Below are positions 27,006-35,851 of a DNA stretch of 64,000 nt, piece after piece. A program made the position numbers and the translations under genes. A model generated the notes under the pieces. That model did not search any database, was not told the origin of the DNA, and was given only the letters and a program-made list of their open reading frames with translations. Source of the DNA: Serratia quinivorans. GTDB lineage: Bacteria > Pseudomonadota > Gammaproteobacteria > Enterobacterales > Enterobacteriaceae. Position 1 is the first letter of the stretch. The number at the start of each line of letters is the position of its first letter. The stretch lies in contig NZ_CAMKGL010000003.1 in NCBI RefSeq assembly GCF_946227985.1, forward strand, positions 1 to 64,000, in the 5' to 3' direction.

Positions 27006-28742
27006 CTACTCGCCCGTTGTTGCCCTTGACCGGCGAAAACGCGGGTCGGAGGGAAACAACAACGCAGCGTCAAAACCATATTTTTCGGCCTCTGCCGCTT
27101 GCTGCTGATAACGCAATATGGCAATCAAACTGGCATACACATTGGCGTCAACTCGGCTCGTCAGGTAATGACGAGCCCAAACGGCATAGCGCGAAAGTTC
27201 ACGGTCGTCTCGCCGGGTGTTGTAGGCCAGTAAGCGGTGCGTCTGTAAATCAAAATTGACTCGTTCCTGCAGCCCCCATCGCGCAAGCGGCGACATCGAG
27301 TTCAGGATCTGTATATCGCGCAGCCCATTGCGCTCGGCCTGCGTCAGTGAAAGGCCTCCGCGGAAAATGTCCACCATCATCACAACCGCCGCCACGCACA
27401 GCCCACCAATGCCACAACGCAGCGCTAACCTCCCCCTTACCGGAAGAATAACGACGCCCACTCTCCGGCAAGAAAGACCGTCTGCCATCGCCAGCAACAC
27501 CAAAAAAACCATCCAGTGCATGGCCGACAGATAGAAAGGGTATTCCAGCTGGGTATGTACCAACATGGGCAGCAGAGCCAGGCATAGCGTGGTGGGCTCA
27601 CCGGCGTTACCGGATCCGGCCGCAAAGGCACGGCGGTCATGCCCGATCGCCTGTAAGATCAGCCGCCCACCGCCCAGGATCAGCAAACCCATGCCCATCA
27701 GCGCAACCAGTCCACCTTCCACCCACCAGTACAGGATCTCATTGTGCGGATGGCGCGCAATTTCCAGCACCTGCGTGGGTGGCACCTGTTCAATACGGAA
27801 GTGCTGAAAAGCGTATTCAAAACTGCCATATCCCCAACCGGAGAACGGATGTGCAGCGATCATCTTCAGCGTGTCCTGCAGCATCGCCAAACGCGCCTGG
27901 TTCGACATCTCGTGGGAGATATAACGCACGCCGCCTGCGCTATCCGGCCACAGCATGACAACGCCGCCCAGCGCTGCCCCCATCAAAATCAGCAAAGATG
28001 CGCTCAGTAATCCGCGGGCAAAGTGATGGCGGAAACACATCCAAAAACCCAGTACGACCAGCAGGGTTGCCAGCCAGGCCGCGCGCGACTGTATCCAGAC
28101 CAGCACGGCAGAGAACAGCAGCAACAGTGAGGAAAGAGCGATTCGGCGAACGGCCTCCCGGCGCGAAGCAATCAGGGCATAGCCCGGCAATACCCACATC
28201 ATCAGCGTCAAAGCCAGCCCGGTGGCGATAAAACTGCCTAACACGTTGGGTTGCTGAAAGATGCCGTAAACCCTGGCCCCTCGCAGCGGCACCCAGTTCC
28301 AGGCCGGTAAAAACAGCTGTAAGACCGCGATAACAGCCTGACCGGCAATGGTGACCAACAACAGCATCAGCACCAGTTGGCGCAGACGAAAAGGCAGGCG
28401 AACCTGCAACCCGCTGCAATAAAAAATCCAGCCGGCCAGCAGAGCCGCAACGCGCCATGCTGCGGAAGAAAATTCCACAGCTGGCGCATAGGCCAGCGGC
28501 ACCGATAACAAAACCACGCCCATCGTTAAATACCCGGCGGTTGGCGTGAAGACGATGGCACGACGGCGCGGCTTGCCGCACCACATCAACAGCACCATCA
28601 CGGCCATAACGGCATAAACCAGAGGATTAAAAGGCAGACTCAACCCAACGCCGCCCATATTGGGGAAGTAACACCACGACACTATCGGCAAGCCGATGAA
28701 ACAGGCGACTAACCCTTTATTTTTTCGCAACACGTCAACCAC
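27006..28742 (-). CDS. PglL/PilO-type O-oligosaccharyltransferase (Wzy_C family)
   Basis: The 578-residue protein has about ten membrane helices and matches protein O-oligosaccharyltransferases. It begins with the PglL N-block (SWCYFPNMGGVGLSLPFNP), continues with IFQQPNVLGSFIATGLAL and WIQSRAAWLATLL, and has the catalytic-loop signature HPHNEILYWWVEGG at 331-344. It ends with a soluble helical tail. This class transfers lipid-linked glycans to periplasmic pilins, while Wzy and WaaL relatives act on O antigen. It sits directly after the fimbrial pilin genes. No glycan-assembly genes are in the window. The start is GTG 28742 with a weak ribosome site. Confidence 0.82.
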   Translation of the reverse strand: MVDVLRKNKGLVACFIGLPIVSWCYFPNMGGVGLSLPFNPLVYAVMAVMVLLMWCGKPRRRAIVFTPTAGYLTMGVVLLSVPLAYAPAVEFSSAAWRVAALLAGWIFYCSGLQVRLPFRLRQLVLMLLLVTIAGQAVIAVLQLFLPAWNWVPLRGARVYGIFQQPNVLGSFIATGLALTLMMWVLPGYALIASRREAVRRIALSSLLLLFSAVLVWIQSRAAWLATLLVVLGFWMCFRHHFARGLLSASLLILMGAALGGVVMLWPDSAGGVRYISHEMSNQARLAMLQDTLKMIAAHPFSGWGYGSFEYAFQHFRIEQVPPTQVLEIARHPHNEILYWWVEGGLVALMGMGLLILGGGRLILQAIGHDRRAFAAGSGNAGEPTTLCLALLPMLVHTQLEYPFYLSAMHWMVFLVLLAMADGLSCRRVGVVILPVRGRLALRCGIGGLCVAAVVMMVDIFRGGLSLTQAERNGLRDIQILNSMSPLARWGLQERVNFDLQTHRLLAYNTRRDDRELSRYAVWARHYLTSRVDANVYASLIAILRYQQQAAEAEKYGFDAALLFPSDPRFRRSRATTGE

Positions 28743-28809
28743 ACCCTAAAAACCAATGAAGACCCGCCGACCCCATAATCAGGAAAACAAGCAAACCCCG
28801 CCGGTTTCG

Positions 28810-29364
28810 CTATTCGTATTCCAGGGTAAACGTAGTTACCGCGCTGAATGTTCCGCGTCCGATTGACTTGTTTTGGATTGCCTCTGGCTCTCCCTTTACA
28901 TAGGCCTGCAGGTTGATCATGTTGCTCCCTGCCGACAGCCGGAACTTTTCGCTGGCACTGTTGAGCGGCAACGCTTTACCCTCCTGGGTTTCCAGCCCGA
29001 TCCCCACCCCCGATGCACTACTGCCGCCATCCAGCGCCAACAGGCCGGGCAGCTTGGTGTTTTCCGTGCCGCTAAAGGTGATCGAAACCGTGTTACCCAG
29101 GCTGAGATCGCATTCAGCCAGATGCAAAGCAAAAGGTTGACTATGAGTGCGGGTATTCAGATACAGGTATTTGTCGACAATGGTGCCGAAATCGAGCTGT
29201 ATTTCCTCTTCACCCGGTGGGATCACGCAGGGTTCCGCCACCAGGGTGCCGTGAAAACGCATATTTTCTTCCGCAGCCGCCGGTTGGCCGATAACCCCTG
29301 CCAGCATCGCCCCTGCAATGCCCAACCTGATGGCCCTGCGCCAGTACATTTCTCTCACGCCCAT
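28810..29364 (-). CDS. Minor fimbrial subunit
   Basis: The 184-residue pilin has a signal peptide ending near PAAA (residue 31), an N-terminal CVIPPGEEEIQLDFG region, and a C-terminal TFTLEYE. A second methionine at residue 6 (MYWRRAIRLG) is an alternative start. It resembles MrpF/MrpE-like accessory pilins. It is the last structural pilin on this strand, 68 bases before the PglL-like gene. Confidence 0.85.
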   Translation of the reverse strand: MGVREMYWRRAIRLGIAGAMLAGVIGQPAAAEENMRFHGTLVAEPCVIPPGEEEIQLDFGTIVDKYLYLNTRTHSQPFALHLAECDLSLGNTVSITFSGTENTKLPGLLALDGGSSASGVGIGLETQEGKALPLNSASEKFRLSAGSNMINLQAYVKGEPEAIQNKSIGRGTFSAVTTFTLEYE

Positions 29365-29424
29365 GATGACACTCCCTTTTGTCGGTATTGCGCTTGCCCT
29401 TAACCCACACAGTTTTCAAACGTT

Positions 29425-30081
29425 TTAGTCGTAATACAGGCGAAAATCGATCACCGCGCGATAGGCCCCCGCCCCCAGCGTTGCCGGGGTGCGTACTGGC
29501 GTCACTGTGTACGTCAGGGTGTTTTGCCCCGGCGTCAGCAGCACAGGTTTATTACGAGCGCCAAGCCGTACCGGCAACCCGGAAGCATCCGCCAGCTGCA
29601 ACCCTAATCCCGTGACGCCCGACACTTTGATCAGGCTCGGTAAGTTACTGTCGGCGGGCGCCATAAAAGCCAGCGACACTGCAGGCTGACTGCCGTTCCA
29701 GGCTAAAGCGCCGGTCCAGGCATCCCGGTTGCTCGCCGGTGCCCGCAGGCAGTCTTTCAATCTCAGTTCAAACGCCACCGGCGTGCCGCGATCGCCAGGA
29801 TGCTGAAACTGCGCCGTTCCGGTTTCGCCGAGCCACACCTCCTGTCGCGCGGTAGCCATCTCCAAACTGCAGGCACTCTCGGTCAGCGATCCGTAGACAT
29901 GCAAAGTGCCATTGGCCCCTTCCACGTCCCAGTTATCCACCGCACGCGCCTGTGGCATCAGCATTAAAATCATCCCCGCGGTCAGCGGGAGCATCAACGC
30001 GGCGAGCACCGTCAGGCCAATAGTGCGGCGTTGGTGGCGGTCATAGGCCTTTCCTGACAACACTGGGCTCTTTCCTTGCAT
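29425..30081 (-). CDS. Fimbrial subunit with long signal/anchor-like N-terminus
   Basis: The 218-residue protein carries a hydrophilic N-terminal stretch (MQGKSPVLSGKAYDRHQRRT) before a long hydrophobic segment ending at AAQARA-like residues near 47, so the leader is longer than in a usual pilin. The body has the pilin cysteine pair (ACSLEMATARQEV and KDCLRAP), and the end is AVIDFRLYYD. It is placed between the chaperone and the other minor pilin. Confidence 0.8.
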   Translation of the reverse strand: MQGKSPVLSGKAYDRHQRRTIGLTVLAALMLPLTAGMILMLMPQARAVDNWDVEGANGTLHVYGSLTESACSLEMATARQEVWLGETGTAQFQHPGDRGTPVAFELRLKDCLRAPASNRDAWTGALAWNGSQPAVSLAFMAPADSNLPSLIKVSGVTGLGLQLADASGLPVRLGARNKPVLLTPGQNTLTYTVTPVRTPATLGAGAYRAVIDFRLYYD

Positions 30082-30150
30082 GGTTTATTTCACTCCGCTG
30101 TCTTTAATACCGTTTCTTCCTTGCTTGCCGTAGTCACCGCGTTTTTCCGG

Positions 30151-30921
30151 TTATTTTTTGGCAGGCACAACCTGACAGGTGCTACCGGTGCAGCGGAACG
30201 TCAGCTGCGGTCGGCCGCCGTAATCGTTGATGTAAGTCAGCACCGGGCTCTCTCCCAGCACCGCGGTAGTCAGGTTCAAAGGGGCACTGGCTTTCGGTGC
30301 CACCATCATTGGCTCAAAAGCAGCGATCCCCTTTCCTTCCTTACGCGCATTGGCTTCAACAATCGTGACGTAATAAGGCGTCGGATTATTCACCGCGTAC
30401 TTGTCACCCTGCCGGGTCAATGTCAGTTTTTCCTGCCAGGGAGCCGCATTTTTTTGCGGTGCTATTGAGCCCGGCCGATAAAACATCTTGATGCGTGTCT
30501 GTAACGCTATCTGCAAGGTGTTTGGCTTATCGCTACGCGGTGGAATTTCACGCAGGTTGAAGTAATAAAGCGTTTCCCGGTCCTGCGGCAGTTGGCGCGC
30601 GGCAGGCAAGGCCTGAATTTTCACCTGGCTCGGTTTACCGGGTTCCAGCCGCTGTACCGGTGGCAGCACGGTGAACGGGCTTTGGATTTTGTTTCCCTGT
30701 TCATCCTCAATCCAGCCCTGCGCCAGATAAGGCAATTGCTTGTTCTGGTTACTGATGTTGAGACTCATGGTCTTAAGGTCACCGTCAAAGATCACACGAG
30801 TGCGATCCAGAGCAATAGCCGCATAAGCGGGCATGGCAATGGTGCCGGCGGACAGCACGGCAACGGTGGCGAGCGTGCCAAAAAGTGAGATTTTTTGTTT
30901 GGTCATAGTCTGATTCATCAT
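30151..30921 (-). CDS. Periplasmic fimbrial chaperone
   Basis: The 256-residue protein has a signal peptide ending near AYA, and the PapD-like two-domain fold with ALDRTRVIFDGDLKTMSLN at the start, YYFNLREIPPRSDKPNT, and IALQTRIKMFYRP. A C-terminal FRCTGSTCQVV segment adds a disulphide typical of MrpD-like chaperones. It follows the usher by 82 bases on the same strand. Confidence 0.93.
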   Translation of the reverse strand: MMNQTMTKQKISLFGTLATVAVLSAGTIAMPAYAAIALDRTRVIFDGDLKTMSLNISNQNKQLPYLAQGWIEDEQGNKIQSPFTVLPPVQRLEPGKPSQVKIQALPAARQLPQDRETLYYFNLREIPPRSDKPNTLQIALQTRIKMFYRPGSIAPQKNAAPWQEKLTLTRQGDKYAVNNPTPYYVTIVEANARKEGKGIAAFEPMMVAPKASAPLNLTTAVLGESPVLTYINDYGGRPQLTFRCTGSTCQVVPAKK

Positions 30922-31003
30922 TTTCTTTGCGGTTATCAGCCAGCCTCAGTGCACCTGGCTGACCGGCGGTTAAACGGTAAGGCAGGCCTCACCCTGAATG
31001 TGG

Positions 31004-33580
31004 TCAGGTAACAGGCGTAACCTGCGCAGCCTTGATTCCTTCAGGTGACGAAGGCTGAACCGGTTTACGGGTTCCCAACGGATGACAAGGCAACAACAGC
31101 GTGTTCATCAGCACCTCATCAGGCAGCAATGCCGGTAGCTGGATCTCGCATTGCGGGCCGCTGTTCCAATGCACCGTCATCACTTCCCCCGGATTAATGC
31201 CCGACAGGTAGACACTGCCGCCATCATTGACGATCCCCGTGTCCTGCTTGCGTCGATTCATCACCGTCGCGCCAAATGGCGGTTCACTGCCATCGGCCAG
31301 TTTGATGATTGCCATCGCTTTCTCACCGGAAATCACATCAAACTTGCGATAACCAATGGCCCCTTCAGTCAAGGTCGCTTGCACCACCGATCGGGTCGCT
31401 TCAACGTTATCCCCAAGGCGGTTGAGATCGATGCTGGCCTTGTTGCGGTAGTAGCTGTTCACATCAGTCACCACTGCCTTGCCATAACGGTTAGTCAGCA
31501 CCGTACTGCCGTAACCCCGTACCGGTACATCAGCAACGCCGTCGGTATCCAGCATTAATCGGGTTCCGCCCGGCGTATTTATCCGGTGCAGCACCACGCC
31601 TTCCTGTGCCAACGTCACCCCACCTTGTGCCCCCAACCCAATGGCGCTGTACCGGCCCGACTGGTAGCTGGCGTTGGCGTTAATCTGGGCCATATCGCCC
31701 TCATGGCTGTAATAGCCACTGGTTGTCGCGCCGCTGCGAGCGGCACCCGCACTGATCTGATAGTTGTTGTGTTCATCAATCCGGTCGTAGTAACCCACGC
31801 GGTGCGCGTTATCATCACGATTGACCGTCATGTTGTAGCTAAGCGTCCCCGTGTTGCCCCAGGGGATCGACAAGGACAGGTACATCCCGTCGTCGTTGCG
31901 TTCGCTGTAGCGGTTACGATAAGCAGACAGCGAAGCACTGACATTCTTGAAACTGCCGATGTCGAAATAACGCGACACCATCAGGTTGTAGCGATCGTTG
32001 GCAGCACGGTCCCAGTAGGTTTGGTGGCTGTAGTTGAGATAGGTGCTCAACCCCAGTTCACGGAACTGTTTATTGAAGGTGATGGTGTACATCTCCTTGC
32101 TCTTGCCGCTGCGTCCGCCCTCATAACGCGAATCGAGATATTCCCCCATGCTCATAAAATCTTCCTGGGAGAAGCGATAACCCGCGAAGGTGACCTGGCT
32201 GTCATAGTCGTCAAAGTTTTTCGAATAACTCAAACGGTAGGAACCGCCGGTCATTACGCCGTCCTCCGGCAATTTTGCGCGTGACTGCGTGGCATCGAAC
32301 GACAATGCACCAAGCGCCAACAGATCACGCCCCAACCCCACCGACAGTGCGTTGTAGTCCCCGCCGCTGATGGCCCCGCCATACAGTGACCAACCATTAC
32401 TGATGCCCCATGAGAACTCCCCGGTGCCAAACAATGGCCCGCGCAGGTGATGGCCCCATTCAGACGGTTTGCCCGCAGCCAGCTTGTAGCGAACGGTGCC
32501 TGGACGCGTCAGGTAAGGAATGCTGGCGGTGTTCATCTTGAACTCCTGCACGCTGCCATCCTGCTCTTCAACACGCACATCCAGTTCGCCAGACACCGCA
32601 TCGTTGATGTCCTGAATGCGGAATGGCCCAGCAGCAACCTGGGTCTCATAAAGCACCCGTCCCTGCTGACTCACCACCACCTTGGCGTTGGTTTTTGCCA
32701 CGCCGCTCACTTCAGGCGCATAGCCGCGCAGGTTAGGCGGCAGCATGCTGTCATCCGAGCGCAAACTGGCACCGGAGAAACGCAGGCTGTCGAAGATATC
32801 GGAATTCAAATAATCTTCGCCCATCGTCAACCGGGAGCGCAGTGCCGGGATAGCCCGGTAGGCGTAATAGCGGCTCCAATCGAACTGTTTATCAGTCGGC
32901 TGATTAGAACCCGTCTGGTGGTTGAGATTGGCTTGCCAGTCAGCACGCAGACGCCAGGCCCCCAGATTGGCTCCACTGGTGCCATTACCGCTCAGGTTGT
33001 AGCTGCTGCCGCCCCCTTTCAGATTCTTTTGCGTTTGGGCGTTGACGTTGTAATCGAACAGCAACCCCGGAATACCTTCGTCCCAACGTGATGGGGGGTC
33101 CCAGCTTTCTGAGCTGTATTCGAGGTAGGCCTGAGGAATATTGAGATACAAGGATGAAGTGCTTAGATCGCCACGCGCTTCCATTCCGGCCAGACGCTGC
33201 AAATCAAGGCACTGGCCGTCATGTGTCCAGCTCAGGGAGTTTTGCAGTTTTTCCTTGAACCCTAATTGCTTGACTAATGCCGGCGACAGGCAGGCTTCGC
33301 TGCCTTTAGGATCCTTGGGTGGGGCTAAAAAGGTCACCGTCTGCTCCGGCAGATCGTTTTTATTGACGTGTACCACCATGGTATAGACGCCCGGCATAAT
33401 GTAGCCGCTGCGCGTAAACTGGCTCAGATCGATATTCTTACGATCGTTAATATCTAATACATCCGTGTTGAACTGGATTTCGGCAGCGGCGTAAACCAAC
33501 GCAACTGGGTTGCCCAGCGAAAGTGCTACACAGAGTCCCAGTACCTGAAGACGAAATAACTTCCCTGCCGGTGAAAGCAT
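31004..33580 (-). CDS. Fimbrial outer-membrane usher
   Basis: The 858-residue protein has a signal peptide (about 1-32), the N-terminal periplasmic domain (EIQFNTDVLDINDRKNIDLSQF), a central beta barrel with the plug, and a C-terminal domain ending with cysteines (QCEIQLPALL and LLLPCHPLG). The alignment-like blocks GLLFDYNVNAQ, SDIFDSLRFSGASLRSDDSML and VSQQGRVLYETQVAAGPF are standard for PapC/MrpC-type ushers. It would assemble the pilin at 34251 and the other subunits here. Intact. Confidence 0.94.
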   Translation of the reverse strand: MLSPAGKLFRLQVLGLCVALSLGNPVALVYAAAEIQFNTDVLDINDRKNIDLSQFTRSGYIMPGVYTMVVHVNKNDLPEQTVTFLAPPKDPKGSEACLSPALVKQLGFKEKLQNSLSWTHDGQCLDLQRLAGMEARGDLSTSSLYLNIPQAYLEYSSESWDPPSRWDEGIPGLLFDYNVNAQTQKNLKGGGSSYNLSGNGTSGANLGAWRLRADWQANLNHQTGSNQPTDKQFDWSRYYAYRAIPALRSRLTMGEDYLNSDIFDSLRFSGASLRSDDSMLPPNLRGYAPEVSGVAKTNAKVVVSQQGRVLYETQVAAGPFRIQDINDAVSGELDVRVEEQDGSVQEFKMNTASIPYLTRPGTVRYKLAAGKPSEWGHHLRGPLFGTGEFSWGISNGWSLYGGAISGGDYNALSVGLGRDLLALGALSFDATQSRAKLPEDGVMTGGSYRLSYSKNFDDYDSQVTFAGYRFSQEDFMSMGEYLDSRYEGGRSGKSKEMYTITFNKQFRELGLSTYLNYSHQTYWDRAANDRYNLMVSRYFDIGSFKNVSASLSAYRNRYSERNDDGMYLSLSIPWGNTGTLSYNMTVNRDDNAHRVGYYDRIDEHNNYQISAGAARSGATTSGYYSHEGDMAQINANASYQSGRYSAIGLGAQGGVTLAQEGVVLHRINTPGGTRLMLDTDGVADVPVRGYGSTVLTNRYGKAVVTDVNSYYRNKASIDLNRLGDNVEATRSVVQATLTEGAIGYRKFDVISGEKAMAIIKLADGSEPPFGATVMNRRKQDTGIVNDGGSVYLSGINPGEVMTVHWNSGPQCEIQLPALLPDEVLMNTLLLPCHPLGTRKPVQPSSPEGIKAAQVTPVT

Positions 33581-33626
33581 AATAAAAGTCCTTTCAAAAA
33601 CGAATTAACCGTCAGCACGAGATAAT

Positions 33627-34172
33627 TCAAAAATAATCCAGCTTAAAACGCACTGTGGAAAAATACGCTCCCGCTTTCAACGGCTGATGATTGGCCATCA
33701 GCGTCATGGAGTAATTTAGCGTTCTATTTCCAGGAACTATTTCTTCCATCGGCAATGGCTCACCAGGAATAACCATATTCCCGTTACTATCATTAATTTT
33801 CAGTGCAACACCGCGGGCATCGCCTTGAACACCGAACAGTGTTCCTTCTGCAAAACCGTCAAAAGTAACCTGAAAGAATTTCCAGTCGGATTTATTCCCT
33901 GGTCGTTCCAGGATGCAGTTCACCAATTCGATACTGAAAGGTTTAGTCATCCCCTGACCGTCACGGATGATTTGTCCTAAAGGAATAGTTTCCATATCTA
34001 TGGTTTGGTCCCGACTGCCAGCCGCAATGGCGCAGGCGGTATCAATAATAGCGCCATGCATATTGACCCTGCCCCATCCCTGTAGGGTTTGGGATGCATA
34101 ACTGGGCCCGGTGGCCAATACCGAGAGTAATATCAAAAGTATGACACTGGCCTGATTCCCTTGTGACAACAT
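33627..34172 (-). CDS. Fimbrial subunit (MrpB-like position)
   Basis: The 181-residue protein has a signal peptide ending near SYA (residues 1-27), then the pilin pattern IIDTACAIAAGSRDQTIDME, an NCILERPG cysteine, and the end FKLDYF. It lies between the major pilin and the usher, where MR/P-type operons carry a terminator or anchor subunit. Confidence 0.85.
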   Translation of the reverse strand: MLSQGNQASVILLILLSVLATGPSYASQTLQGWGRVNMHGAIIDTACAIAAGSRDQTIDMETIPLGQIIRDGQGMTKPFSIELVNCILERPGNKSDWKFFQVTFDGFAEGTLFGVQGDARGVALKINDSNGNMVIPGEPLPMEEIVPGNRTLNYSMTLMANHQPLKAGAYFSTVRFKLDYF

Positions 34173-34250
34173 CGCGACATTCCTTTGACAGGGGGATCAA
34201 CCAGGCATGCGATAATTCACATGCCTGGCCTATTAAACCTGCGGGGTTAC

Positions 34251-34772
34251 TTACTGATAAGCCAGGGTGAAATCGGCTACAGAAGTAAAATCACCTGGGA
34301 CGACAGCGGCAGAAGCCCCTTCACCCTGGAGATAAGCAGCAAAATGCAGGGTATTGTTGCCGGTGTTCAGAGTCTGAGCCGTTGTTGCTTCACCTAACTT
34401 GATTGGCTGACCATTGTAAGAGATGGCAACACCCGCGCCGCTGGCTGTACCTGCGATACCCAACAGATCTTTGTTGGTTGCAGAAGCTACGCCGCTGAAA
34501 GTGGTCTTAACCGTTTTCAGAGTAGTGATGTCGCACTGTTCCAGCTTGATTTCGAATGGACGAGGATTGGATTTGCCGCCGCCATTCAGTGCCACGTTGG
34601 AAACCTGACCCAGGTCTACAGTCTGGTCAATGGACTCAGGGGCAATCGAGCATGGCGCATCAATGATTGAACCTGTGAAAGTGACTTTACCGTGTCCCTG
34701 ATCGGCTGCGTGTGCAAAAGAAGTTGCGCCAAATGCAATCACTGCAGCCATCATGATTTTGTTAAGTTTCAT
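34251..34772 (-). CDS. Major fimbrial subunit (MrpA/FimA-like)
   Basis: ATG 34772 gives a 173-residue pilin beginning MKLNKIMMAAVIAFGATS with signal cleavage near AHA. Conserved elements are CSIAPESIDQTVDLGQV, the LEQCDITTLK cysteine, and the C-terminal TSVADFTLAYQ strand. An upstream in-frame ATG at 34805 adds eleven unrelated residues. It is the first gene of the minus-strand fimbrial operon. The shaft subunit is intact here, unlike that of the first fimbrial locus. Confidence 0.9.
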   Translation of the reverse strand: MKLNKIMMAAVIAFGATSFAHAADQGHGKVTFTGSIIDAPCSIAPESIDQTVDLGQVSNVALNGGGKSNPRPFEIKLEQCDITTLKTVKTTFSGVASATNKDLLGIAGTASGAGVAISYNGQPIKLGEATTAQTLNTGNNTLHFAAYLQGEGASAAVVPGDFTSVADFTLAYQ

Positions 34773-35432
34773 AGAACCTATATTCCTTATAAGAAAAAAA
34801 TGCATATCCCAATAAAGAGCAGAGCATCAGCGTGCCGAACACGCGAAATTTAACGCTCTAATTCCTTAGCATCTTGAGAGTAATTAAGCCACCGTACTCA
34901 GGGGCGAACAGCAATATAATCACCGGTTCTAGCCAGGCGATGAGGTTTAAAAAAACCAATGAATTAACATATAACAAATAGGTAAACACATTGAATGTTA
35001 AAACCGCAAAACCCTAAACTCCCTCTCTTGGTTGGCGATTAATATTCTTGCAAAAGCCTCCCGTTAAAAAAAGTATTTTCTTAAGCACGCTTAATATTCG
35101 CCATTTATTCCCTGTATCAGGTTAATTTATTGTTATTTTTAGCCTCATAGATCGTAAAATATTCTTTCTTGGAATAAAATCCTGTTTTTTATAATCTGCC
35201 AACCAATGAGATCGCAAACTGGCATTTTATGAATATAATAAACCAAATTATGGGGCTTAAGTATGACATCACCCCGTTATACCTACTGGCGACAAATGGA
35301 TAGCAAGCAATCTATTTCCCAGCCCCAAAAAACAGATAGGCGTTTGCTTTCTATAGGAATTAACGTAGGTCTACGAATAGAGAAAATTTGTTTTTTCAAA
35401 GAAAACAGCAATAGGAATACAGAGGAAGTGCT
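34773..35432. promoter_or_regulatory. Divergent fimbrial switch region with paired GATC sites
   Basis: This 660-base AT-rich stretch separates the major pilin from the PapI-like regulator on the other strand. No convincing gene is seen; the 79-residue frame at 35263 overlaps the regulator and has no family features. Only two GATC sites occur, at 35150-35153 and 35210-35213, within matched decamers AGATCGTAAA and AGATCGCAAA. The layout resembles the papI-papBA control region, where Dam and Lrp compete. Confidence 0.6.
35149..35219 (-). promoter_or_regulatory. Twin GATC motifs for a Dam/Lrp/PapI-type phase switch
   Basis: On the minus strand the sites read TTTACGATCT (35149-35158) and TTTGCGATCT (35209-35218), sixty bases apart and identical except one base. 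In the pap system a GATC-containing ACGATC sequence is what PapI-Lrp recognises, so the first site matches that form. These are the only GATCs in the 660-base region. Function is inferred. Confidence 0.5.
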
Positions 35433-35726
35433 ATGGAAGCGTTATCCCCGAAACAAAAGGAAGTCCGGCAGTTGCAGCAAGCTCTGCTACAAGCTTTATT
35501 AACGCAGTCCCCTCAACCCAGCCCTTTCATAGGGGTGCCACCTCAGCATGAATGGCTGTCAACCAGGCAGCTGGCAGACATCATCGATGTCGGGGTTTAT
35601 CGGGCCAGAAACCTGCTGCTGGAAATGGTCGCAAAAGGTGAGGTTGTGGTCTCCTCCGGCTCGATAAAAAACTCCCTCAGATGGTACCCGGCGGCCATTT
35701 TCTCCAGCCATGGCGTCACGATTTAA
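35433..35726 (+). CDS. PapI/FaeA-like winged-helix regulator
   Basis: The 97-residue protein ends with a winged helix of the FaeA/PapI type: WLSTRQLADIIDVGVYRARN, then LLEMVAKGEVVV and RWYP. About 35 hydrophilic residues precede this domain, longer than in PapI itself. A strong ribosome site (AGAGGAAG) precedes ATG 35433. It diverges from the major pilin. PapI-type proteins act with Lrp to set fimbrial phase, so this is probably the local switch factor. Confidence 0.72.
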   Translation: MEALSPKQKEVRQLQQALLQALLTQSPQPSPFIGVPPQHEWLSTRQLADIIDVGVYRARNLLLEMVAKGEVVVSSGSIKNSLRWYPAAIFSSHGVTI

Positions 35727-35851
35727 ATTGCCGATAAGCTTTTGTTTATTAGAATGAAAAACACTACCCACTCATGTCGGGCGGCCTATTTTCATCTAAA
35801 ACAACCGAGTGTTAAGCAAAATCGTTAGCCACCGATTATTGGAATATTATA

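Noticed and set aside
31586-32284. 232-residue plus-strand frame within the second usher
   Set aside because: It is antisense to a clear usher gene and shows repetitive, non-domain sequence.
35027-35432. Invertible fim-type switch element in the second pilus promoter
   Set aside because: I found no matched inverted repeats of the recombinase type and no fimB/fimE-like recombinase in the window; the paired GATC sites explain the control better.
35263-35502. 79-residue frame overlapping the PapI-like gene start
   Set aside because: It shares no family features, lacks a good ribosome site, and the 35433 frame has a strong site and a clear winged-helix domain.
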